The notes below the pieces were generated by a model. The model was given only the letters and a program-made list of their open reading frames with translations. It was not told the DNA's origin and ran no database searches. A DNA stretch of 64,000 bases, taken from positions 22,123 to 86,122 of the forward strand of contig NZ_CABYWZ010000005.1 in the NCBI RefSeq assembly GCF_902522795.1, read 5' to 3'. The stretch is from an uncultured Prochlorococcus sp. Its GTDB lineage: Bacteria > Cyanobacteriota > Cyanobacteriia > PCC-6307 > Cyanobiaceae. The position numbers were made by a program, and so were the translations under genes. The first letter of the stretch is position 1. Each line of letters starts with the position of its first letter. Of the stretch, positions 56,752 through 64,000 are shown one piece after another.

Positions 56752-58318
56752 ATGAACGAAATTGTATGGCCAACAATTGACTCTAAACATTTAATTGTTG
56801 ATTCAAAGCAAATGTTGATATTAGAGAAAGAAATGTTTTCTGATGGAATGCCTCAAGAAGCATTGATGGAAAAAGCTGGTATTCAAATTAGTAGATGGCT
56901 CTTGAAAAGGAAACCTCTTCTGAAGTATGGAATAACAGTTTTTATAGGTCCTGGGCATAATGGTGGGGATGGTGCAGTAATAGCTAGAGAGCTTTTTTTG
57001 AAAGGTTTTTTAGTAAAGGTATGGTGTCCATTCCCGATAAAAAAAACATTAACAAATAACCACCTTAATTATCTTACATCTATTGGTGTCACAAAATTAG
57101 TAGAGCCCCCTGATGCAAATGGCAAAGAACTTTGGATTGATGCTGTTTTTGGTAATAATCAAACAAGAAAAGTTGATAATAAATTAATTAAACTTTTTAA
57201 TCAAAAATTTCATAACAAATATGGCAAGGTAATAAGTATTGATATTCCAACAGGATTATGTCCTGATAAAGGAGAGCCTTTTTTGGATAACGCAATAAAG
57301 GCAGACTATACCTTAGTAATTGGTCTTAATAAGATCGGGGTGACGCAAGATTCTGCATTACCTTTTATTGGAGAATTGCACCATATAGATGTTGGGGTAC
57401 CTAATAGCATTCTTTCCAAAGTTGATAAAAAGATTTTTAAGGTTACTTACAAAGATTTAAAAAATATTGATTTACCTTCTTTACCAAAAAATTCCAACAA
57501 ATATAAAAGAGGTAGAACATTATTAATAGCTGGAAGTGAGAAATATCCAGGTGCTGCATACTTAGCATTAAAAGGGGCGATATCAAGTGGAGCGGGTTAT
57601 ATCTCGGCTGTCCTGCCTGACTTGGTTGCTGAATCTATTTGGCAACTTTCTCCAGAAATAGTTTTAAAGGATACTATGGAATCTAATCAAAATGGAAATG
57701 CATTATTATTTAGTGCATTAAAAAATATTGATTTAAGTGCATTTGATTCTGTAGCTGTCGGCCCAGGGATAGGAATTGATAATGATGATTGGCAAAAATC
57801 AAAAGACTATCTTATTGATTATGGAGGGTTATTGATCTTGGATGCAGATGCACTTAATAGAATTTCGGAATCTAAGTTAGGGGCAAATTTCTTTTTAGAG
57901 AGAAAATTTAAAACATGGATTACACCTCATACTAAAGAATTTCGAAGGTTATTTCCCAATATCAATTCTGCTCCTAATTTAGAGCTAGCTCTTAATGCTG
58001 CAAAAGAATTTAACATTAGTATTTTATTTAAAGGAGCTAACAGCATAGTTGCCGATAGTAAAAAAATTTGGCAACTTTTCGGAACCGATTCACAAACAGC
58101 TCGCGCTGGATTGGGTGATCTTTTATCTGGATTTGTAGCTGGAAGTTCTGCAATTGATTTAACCTTTTGTAGAAACATAACAACAGATTTTTTTGCTAAA
58201 TACGTACTTTTGCATTCATTTGCTGCATCAAAGTGCAAAAAAAGGGTCAAATGCTTCTGCTATAGGTGACGAATTGTCAAAATTAATGAGAAATATAAAA
58301 ATGAGACAAATATCTTGA
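56752..58318 (+). pseudogene. nnr: bifunctional NAD(P)H-hydrate repair enzyme, frameshifted near the 3' end
   Basis: The epimerase domain (FIGPGHNGGDGAVIAREL, ISIDIPTGLCPDKG) is followed by the ADP-dependent dehydratase domain (TLLIAGSEKYPGAAYLAL, VGPGIG, LDADALNRI, FKGANSIVADS, RAGLGDLLSGFVAG). The uninterrupted frame gives 505 residues and ends at 58269 with an atypical basic tail (KKRVKCFCYR). Removing one A from the seven-A run at 58236-58242 restores a normal ending, GSNASAIGDELSKLMRN, to the TGA at 58316-58318, about 521 residues. Only the last helix is affected, so the protein may still work. A sequencing error or transcriptional slippage would also explain it. Confidence 0.85.
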
Positions 58319-58459
58319 AAGAAACAATTTAAGAGAGTTATTTATAGTTTTAAACACATAAGTGTAGAAATATTACTTGAAATCTGAAGCGCGCATTAAA
58401 TATATGGCTATTTCTATAAAAGTGTAAGAGAGTTTTAATACCTAAATTAGGTTTAAAAA

Positions 58460-59401
58460 ATGATTACTTCATCACCAACACAAGTAGAACCGCCAAAAAG
58501 GAGAAGTAATGATCCAATCAGCTGGTATTTGCAAAACATTGGGAGGGTTCCTTTATTAACACCTGCCGAAGAGATTGAATTGGGTAATCAAGTCCAAAAA
58601 ATGATGATTCTTACAGAAGACGGACAATTAAATGAAAAGGTAAATGAATTTACAACTCAGCAAAAAAGAACAATAAAAATCGGTCGAAGAGCTAAGGAAA
58701 GAATGATGAAAGCTAATTTAAGATTAGTTGTCAGTGTTGCAAAAAAATATCAAGGAAAAGGTCTGGAACTTCTTGATTTAGTACAAGAAGGTTCCCTTGG
58801 GTTGGAGAGGGCTGTTGAAAAATTTGATCCGACAAGGGGATATAAGTTTTCTACTTACGCTTTTTGGTGGATTAGACAGAGTATGACAAGAGCAATTGCA
58901 TGTCAATCAAGAACTATCCGTTTGCCTGTTCATTTAAGTGAAAAGTTAGCCTCTATTAGAAAAGTTAGTAGAGATTTGGCTCATAAACTTGGTGCTATGC
59001 CCAGCAGGATTGAAATTGCAGAAGCGATGGAAATTGATGTAGAAGAATTGGATTCAGTTTTGAGACAAGCCTTATCGACAAGCAGTTTAGATGCTCCAGT
59101 AAATGGCGATGACGGTAGAAGCTTTTTAGGTGATTTAATTGCTGATAGTAATAATGAAGAACCTTTAGATCAAGTTGAACAAAAAATGCATCAAGAGCAA
59201 CTTGGTAAGTGGTTAAGTCATTTAAGCGAGCAAGAACAACATGTTCTCAAATTAAGATTTGGGCTTGATGCAAATGAAAGGCACACACTTGCTGAAATTG
59301 GAAGATTATTAGAAGTTTCCAGAGAAAGAGTAAGACAAGTTGAACTTAAGGCACTAAGGAAATTAAGGAATTTAACCAGAAAATTACCTAGCGGTATTTA
59401 A
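58460..59401 (+). CDS. RNA polymerase sigma factor, group 2 sigma-70 type
   Basis: A 313-residue sigma-70 family protein. Region 1.2 (DPISWYLQNIGRVPLLTPAEEIEL) starts the fold, with no long group 1 N-terminal domain. Region 2 (LVQEGSLGLERAVEKFDPTRGYKF, YAFWWIRQSMTRAIACQSR) and region 4 (LAEIGRLLEVSRERVRQVELKAL) are intact. Absence of region 1.1 and its short length make it an alternative, non-essential type (SigB to SigE) rather than the primary sigma factor. About 140 bp upstream has no gene and should carry its promoter. Confidence 0.93.
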   Translation: MITSSPTQVEPPKRRSNDPISWYLQNIGRVPLLTPAEEIELGNQVQKMMILTEDGQLNEKVNEFTTQQKRTIKIGRRAKERMMKANLRLVVSVAKKYQGKGLELLDLVQEGSLGLERAVEKFDPTRGYKFSTYAFWWIRQSMTRAIACQSRTIRLPVHLSEKLASIRKVSRDLAHKLGAMPSRIEIAEAMEIDVEELDSVLRQALSTSSLDAPVNGDDGRSFLGDLIADSNNEEPLDQVEQKMHQEQLGKWLSHLSEQEQHVLKLRFGLDANERHTLAEIGRLLEVSRERVRQVELKALRKLRNLTRKLPSGI

Positions 59402-59402
59402 G

Positions 59403-60440
59403 CTAATCTTCTGCCCAAATATATTTGGTTAATTCTTCTGAAGGGGGTTCGGGAGCTTCAATAGCGTTTATAACTGACTCTGATATCTCTGCATCAATTT
59501 TCTTTTCAATAATTTTTAATTCTTCTTCCGTTGCGAATTTACCGTCAATTATTTCTTTGGCTAATTTCTTAATAGGATCTCTTTTCCCCCAAAACTCCTT
59601 TTCTTTTTCAGACCTTAATTCATCTGGATCTGCAAGAGAATGTCCTCTATATCTATATGTCAAACATTCTAAAAGTGTGGGACCCTCTCCTGCTCTAGCT
59701 CGCTCAATTGCTCTTTGTGCTGCTCCTCTAACTGCTAATACATCCATTCCATCAACTTCCTCGCCGTGCATACCAAAAGCTGATGCTTTTCTCCAGATTT
59801 CAGGATTACTAGTAGCTCTATCGTGAGCCATACCAATAGCCCATTTATTATTTTCAACAACAAAAATTATGGGCAATTTCCATAACTGGGCCATATTTAA
59901 ACATTCAAAAAACTGCCCATTATTACAAGTCCCATCACCAAAGAATGCTGCAGTTACAGCATCACTATTACTATTACCAGCAACTTCCTTTTTGTATTTA
60001 CTTGAAAAGGCTGCCCCTAAGGCAACTGGAATTCCTTCTCCAATAAATGCATACCCTCCGAGTAAGTGATGCTCTCTTGAAAATAAGTGCATAGATCCAC
60101 CTCGGCCTTTGCTACAACCAGTAGCTTTACCAAAAAGTTCACTCATTACTTCAAATGAGGGAACCCCCGCACTTAGTGCATGAACATGATCGCGATATGT
60201 ACTACAAAACCAATCATGTTTCTTTTTCATGGCGCCAATTACTCCCGTGCTTATAGCCTCTTGACCGTTATATAAATGAACGAAACCAAACATTTTTCCC
60301 CTGTAATACATTTCTGCACACTTATCTTCAAACCTACGACCAAGCGTCATGTCTTCATAAAGAAATAATCCGGTTTCTCGATCTAATTCGGCTTTTTTTA
60401 TGTCTTGAAGATTTGAGATTCTCTCTACGTGTGTTTCCAA
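59403..60440 (-). CDS. pdhA: pyruvate dehydrogenase E1 component, alpha subunit
   Basis: A 345-residue thiamine-diphosphate enzyme subunit, part of the complex making acetyl-CoA from pyruvate. [21 protein letters not shown] is the ThDP motif (one family form). [24 protein letters not shown] and [15 protein letters not shown] (phosphorylation-loop equivalent) are typical E1 alpha. The beta subunit is not here. It is convergent with the sigma gene (1 bp apart) and divergent from ftn2. Confidence 0.97.
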   Translation of the reverse strand: METHVERISNLQDIKKAELDRETGLFLYEDMTLGRRFEDKCAEMYYRGKMFGFVHLYNGQEAISTGVIGAMKKKHDWFCSTYRDHVHALSAGVPSFEVMSELFGKATGCSKGRGGSMHLFSREHHLLGGYAFIGEGIPVALGAAFSSKYKKEVAGNSNSDAVTAAFFGDGTCNNGQFFECLNMAQLWKLPIIFVVENNKWAIGMAHDRATSNPEIWRKASAFGMHGEEVDGMDVLAVRGAAQRAIERARAGEGPTLLECLTYRYRGHSLADPDELRSEKEKEFWGKRDPIKKLAKEIIDGKFATEEELKIIEKKIDAEISESVINAIEAPEPPSEELTKYIWAED

Positions 60441-60588
60441 GAAAATACCTTAACGAAGTTTTGATTTGTTAACATTCTAAGCTGTGGAGGGCGATTTTCA
60501 TGAATTTTTTTAATAACTCTGTAAGACCTTGTGAAAAAAAATTTTAACTTGATAAGATTTGTCTAAGAATTTTCAATAGGATATTTGT

Positions 60589-62700
60589 TTGGAACTTCCT
60601 TTAGACCATTTTCGTTTAATTGGCGTAAGCCCCTCTGCAACTTCTGAGGAAATATTAAGGGCGTTTCAATTGCGGTTAGATAAAACACCCAATGAAGGTT
60701 TTACTTATGAAGTTTTAACCCAAAGATCTGAGTTGCTTCGCCTCACTGCCGATCTACTTACAGATCCAGAAAGCAGAAGAGAATATGAAAATTTGCTATT
60801 AAATGGGAATTCTGGATTAGATTTTTCTTCAAATAGAGAAGTGGCAGGATTAATACTTCTTTGGGAAGCGGGCTCACCAAAAGAAGCTTTTAAAATCACG
60901 AGAAAAGCATTGCAACCTCCACAAACTCCAGCTTTAGGAAGTAATAGAGAAGCTGATTTAACATTATTGGCCGCTTTAACTGCAAGAGATTCGGCAATTC
61001 AAGAACAACAGCTTAGATCCTACTCAAACGCGGCAGACTTTTTACATGAAGGTATACAACTTCTACAAAGAATGGGAAAGCTTGGAGACATAAGAAAAGA
61101 ACTTGAAGAAGACTTAGTTTCTTTGCTTCCTTACAGAATCCTAGATCTACTTAGTAGGGATCTAAATGATCAAGAGTCTCATAAAAAAGGCTTAAGTATG
61201 TTGGAAAATTTAATAATCAAAAGAGGTGGTTTAGAAGGTAATAATAAATCTGAATATAAAGATTATTTAAATCAGCAAGAGTTTGAAGCTTTTTTTCAAC
61301 AAATTAAGCCATTTTTGACAGTGCAAGAACAGATTGATTTGTTTCTTGAATTACAAAAAAGAGGATCATTAGAAGCAGGATTTTTAGCTTTTCTATCTTT
61401 AACAGCTATTGGTTTCTCTAGAAGAAAACCAGAAAAATTATTTGAAGCTAGGAGAATTTTAAAAAAACTAAATTTAGCCGGTCTTGATTCAATGCCTCTA
61501 GTTGGTTGTTTAGATTTGCTTTTAGCTGATATTGACCAGGCCTCTGCAAGGTTTTCAAGTAGTTCTGATGAAAATTTACGAGATTGGCTTAATAGTTATC
61601 CTGGAAATAAGTTAGAAGCAATATGTATTTTCTGTAAAAATTGGTTAGAGAATGATGTCTTAGTTGGGTATAGAGACATTGACTCAAAAGAGGTGGATTT
61701 AGATTCATGGTTTGAAGATAGGGAAATTCAAGAATTTATTGAAAAATTAGAAAAGAAATTAAATAAAATTTCAATTAGATCAAATCTTCAGAACCAACAG
61801 ATTGAGAATGAATCCTCCTCAAAAACGACTGATGAATTTGATAATTTATTGGACAATATTTATGAAAGGAGACTACCTTGGCCTGGGGGTATAAAACAAG
61901 ATTATGAAAAGGTTGAGATCAAAGAAAACGAGTTCAATGAGGATTACTTTAAGAAAAAACCAATAGAGTTTTATAATTTTTTAATTGAAAAAATTGCCGA
62001 ATTAAAGTTTAGTTTTGGGGAATTCTTGAAGGATAAAGAGATTATTAATCGGTCACCTTATTTAATTTATATTTATGCGTTTTTGATTTTATTTGCATTT
62101 GGGATAGGTATTGGATTTTTAAGAAATAATTTTAAAAAATCAATTCAGGACGAAGCTGTTTCTGAAACACCTTTAATTGCTATAAATAAAAATCAAAAGC
62201 AAAAGCTTAGTGAGAAAGATATTATTCAAGAAGTAAAAAAAAGTCCTACAAATAAATTAAAGTCTATTCCTGAGAAATCCATTGAAATTATTTCTCCTGA
62301 ACTCAAAGAACTTAATACCTCTTCACCTTCTTTGGAAGATATAAAAAGTTTAATTAATGGATGGCTTCTGAGTAAAAGTAATTACTTAGCTGGGAGAAGT
62401 GATATTAATCTTTCTAAAATTGTTAGTGATGGTTTGATTGCTCGAACAATAGAAGAAAGACAGAACGATATCAACAAGGGAATTTCTAAAGAAATTAATT
62501 CTCAAATACTTAAGATAGATTTAGAATCTCAATCTGCATCTAGGATAGTTGTTTTAGTTGAATTAAATTATCTAGAAAGAATAGTAAAGAATTCTGGGGA
62601 ATTTGTTAATGAAACTTCCTTGAATCCTCTGAAAGTCAAATATATTTTGGGTTTTTCAAATAATTCATGGAAATTGGTTGATTTCGTGAGTGGCTTGTAA
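60589..62700 (+). CDS. ftn2: cell division protein Ftn2 (ZipN/ARC6)
   Basis: A 703-residue cyanobacterial division protein. The N-terminal degenerate J-like domain (PLDHFRLIGVSPSATSEEILRAFQ) is followed by a long alpha-helical repeat region, a TM near residues 487-507 (YLIYIYAFLILFAFGIGIGFL), and a C-terminal IMS/ARC6-like domain (SLEDIKSLINGWLLSKSNYL to the end). It anchors FtsZ at the membrane through the C-terminal FtsZ peptide. It starts with TTG at 60589. The ftsZ gene is in the same window. Confidence 0.9.
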   Translation: MELPLDHFRLIGVSPSATSEEILRAFQLRLDKTPNEGFTYEVLTQRSELLRLTADLLTDPESRREYENLLLNGNSGLDFSSNREVAGLILLWEAGSPKEAFKITRKALQPPQTPALGSNREADLTLLAALTARDSAIQEQQLRSYSNAADFLHEGIQLLQRMGKLGDIRKELEEDLVSLLPYRILDLLSRDLNDQESHKKGLSMLENLIIKRGGLEGNNKSEYKDYLNQQEFEAFFQQIKPFLTVQEQIDLFLELQKRGSLEAGFLAFLSLTAIGFSRRKPEKLFEARRILKKLNLAGLDSMPLVGCLDLLLADIDQASARFSSSSDENLRDWLNSYPGNKLEAICIFCKNWLENDVLVGYRDIDSKEVDLDSWFEDREIQEFIEKLEKKLNKISIRSNLQNQQIENESSSKTTDEFDNLLDNIYERRLPWPGGIKQDYEKVEIKENEFNEDYFKKKPIEFYNFLIEKIAELKFSFGEFLKDKEIINRSPYLIYIYAFLILFAFGIGIGFLRNNFKKSIQDEAVSETPLIAINKNQKQKLSEKDIIQEVKKSPTNKLKSIPEKSIEIISPELKELNTSSPSLEDIKSLINGWLLSKSNYLAGRSDINLSKIVSDGLIARTIEERQNDINKGISKEINSQILKIDLESQSASRIVVLVELNYLERIVKNSGEFVNETSLNPLKVKYILGFSNNSWKLVDFVSGL

Positions 62701-62747
62701 TTACAAACTTCAAGATCATCTATAATAATTAAAATTACTTTTTTATA

Positions 62748-64000
62748 ATGTTTGAGGAACTCTCGTCACGCTTTGAAGACGCAGTAAAGGGTTTAAGAGG
62801 CGAAGCGAAAATTAGTGAAAATAATATCAATGATGCCTTGAAGGAGGTAAAAAGAGCTCTCCTTGATGCAGATGTTAGTTTGTCTGTAGTCAAAGAGTTT
62901 ATATCAGATGTCAAAGATAAAGCTATTGGAGAAGATGTAGTTAGGGGTGTAAACCCAGGTCAAAAATTTATAGAAGTTGTAAATAAAGAATTGATTAATA
63001 TCATGGGGAATGAAAATTCTCCATTAAATGAAAATGAAAATAGTCCAACAGTCATTTTAATGGCTGGACTTCAGGGAGCAGGTAAAACAACTGCATCTGG
63101 AAAATTAGGCCTTTATTTGAAGGAAAAAAATAAAAAAGTTCTTTTGGTTGCTGCAGATATTTATCGACCAGCAGCTGTAGAGCAGCTTAAAACATTGGGA
63201 AGTCAATATGACTTGGAAGTTTTTTCAGCCAAAGAAAAAAATAGCAAACCTGAAGAGATAGCAAAGGATGCATTGAATTTTGCTAGTGAAAATGATTTTA
63301 ATTCGATAATTATTGATACTGCAGGAAGACTGCAAATTGATGATTCCATGATGAGTGAAATGGTTCGAATAAAAGAAGTTTCTAATCCCGATGAAGTTTT
63401 GCTTGTTGTTGATTCAATGATTGGGCAAGAAGCTGCTGACTTAACAAAGTCATTTCATGAAAAAGTAGGAATTTCAGGAGCGATATTAACTAAGTTGGAT
63501 GGAGACTCAAGAGGAGGTGCTGCTTTATCAATAAGAAAAATAAGTGGTAAACCAATAAAATTTATTGGTGTAGGCGAAAAAATAGAGGCACTGCAACCAT
63601 TTCATCCAGAAAGAATGGCTAGCAGAATTTTAGGCATGGGTGATGTACTGACACTTGTTGAAAAAGCCCAAAAAGAAGTTGAACTTGCTGATGCAGAAGC
63701 GATGCAAAAGAAACTTCAAGAAGCGACTTTTGACTTTAATGATTTTGTTAAGCAAATGAGATTAATTAAAAGGATGGGATCACTTGGTGGATTGATTAAA
63801 TTGATTCCTGGAATGAATAAAATCGATGATGGGATGATAAAAGATGGAGAAGATCAACTTAAGAAAATAGAATCTATGATCTCTTCAATGACTCTTGAGG
63901 AAAAACAAAAACCTGAGGTTCTTGCTGCTCAGCCTTCAAGAAGGCAAAGAATCGCTCAGGGTAGCGGTTATGAAGCAAAAGATGTAGATAAAGTATTAGC
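62748..64000 (+). CDS. ffh: signal recognition particle protein Ffh, 3' end outside window
   Basis: About 417 residues are visible from the ATG at 62748, and the frame is open at the right edge. The N domain starts MFEELSSRFEDAVKGLRGEA. The G domain has LQGAGKTTASGKL (P-loop), DIYRPAAVEQLK, DTAGR and TKLDGDSRGGAAL. The start of the methionine-rich M domain (LIKRMGSLGGLIKLIPGMN) is included. It binds signal peptides and the 4.5S RNA encoded at 36.06-36.15 kb. It is 47 bp after ftn2. Confidence 0.98.
   Translation, partial: MFEELSSRFEDAVKGLRGEAKISENNINDALKEVKRALLDADVSLSVVKEFISDVKDKAIGEDVVRGVNPGQKFIEVVNKELINIMGNENSPLNENENSPTVILMAGLQGAGKTTASGKLGLYLKEKNKKVLLVAADIYRPAAVEQLKTLGSQYDLEVFSAKEKNSKPEEIAKDALNFASENDFNSIIIDTAGRLQIDDSMMSEMVRIKEVSNPDEVLLVVDSMIGQEAADLTKSFHEKVGISGAILTKLDGDSRGGAALSIRKISGKPIKFIGVGEKIEALQPFHPERMASRILGMGDVLTLVEKAQKEVELADAEAMQKKLQEATFDFNDFVKQMRLIKRMGSLGGLIKLIPGMNKIDDGMIKDGEDQLKKIESMISSMTLEEKQKPEVLAAQPSRRQRIAQGSGYEAKDVDKVL

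Noticed and set aside
59425..59826. 133-codon ORF opposite pdhA
   Set aside because: Antisense shadow; Ser/Pro/Leu-rich nonsense composition and no start context.
1..64000. CRISPR arrays, insertion sequences, prophage or integrase genes
   Set aside because: No regularly spaced repeats, transposase or integrase motifs or terminal inverted repeats were seen when reading the window; tRNA genes here have no adjacent integrase or duplicated 3' ends.

Overview
The window is a stretch of bacterial chromosome, strongly AT-rich (roughly 30% G+C by eye), densely packed and free of recognisable mobile elements, rRNA operons or CRISPR arrays. Gene content and order point to a marine picocyanobacterium, most likely a high-light Prochlorococcus. 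The main evidence is kaiB-kaiC without kaiA, an NblS-type sensor kinase, a high-light-inducible protein, a nickel superoxide dismutase with its maturation protease and a nickel-permease-like protein, the cyanobacterial division protein Ftn2, a clpR-clpP3 pair, and cyanobacteria-specific families (DUF1825, DUF3086, DUF3119). The species call is inference from these families, not from a database search.

Layout. 1-8.7 kb: end of a SpoIID-like gene, truB, a methyltransferase, rplU-rpmA, kaiBC, nblS and purD. 8.8-15.7 kb: purC, then a same-strand envelope operon (Omp85/BamA, lpxC, fabZ, lpxA, lpxB) and an exported MsrA. 15.7-26.6 kb: pepA, a small GIY-YIG-like protein, DUF1825, tyrS, pyrF, then a minus-strand lipid/membrane block (plsY, DUF3086, DUF3119, MlaE-type permease, GPH-family symporter), tRNA-Gly and glgX. 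26.6-29.1 kb: a 626-bp gene-free stretch, an HU gene with an intrinsic terminator, several tiny secreted or membrane proteins and an HLIP. 29.1-35 kb: cobD, ilvC, clpP3, clpR, a PIN/TRAM membrane protein and hemW. 35-41.3 kb: panB, the 4.5S SRP RNA, a reduced division/cell-wall cluster (ftsZ, ftsQ, ddl), miaB and tRNA-His. 41.3-49.4 kb: a CodA-like deaminase, an FAD oxidase, folC, tRNA-Leu with argD directly behind it, two overlapping micro-ORFs, murA and a SpoU methyltransferase. 49.4-64 kb: lpd, trpC, the Ni-SOD locus, an FKBP isomerase, lnt, mnmA, nnr (frameshifted), a sigma factor, pdhA, ftn2 and the start of ffh.

Themes. Clock and light/stress signalling sit together (kaiBC tail-to-tail with nblS). 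Envelope biogenesis is well represented (lipid A, outer-membrane assembly, peptidoglycan precursors, lipoprotein acylation, phospholipid synthesis and transport). Central metabolism appears as single genes rather than complete operons, as is usual in picocyanobacteria.

Most worth a second look: two genes whose conserved N-termini lie upstream of any ATG/GTG/TTG codon (sodX and the SpoU methyltransferase); a homopolymer frameshift in nnr; argD starting only 5 nt after a tRNA 3' end; and a pair of 35- and 38-codon membrane micro-ORFs coupled by an ATGA overlap. I did not find a convincing wholly new multi-gene system. The oddities are at the level of gene starts, small proteins and losses.
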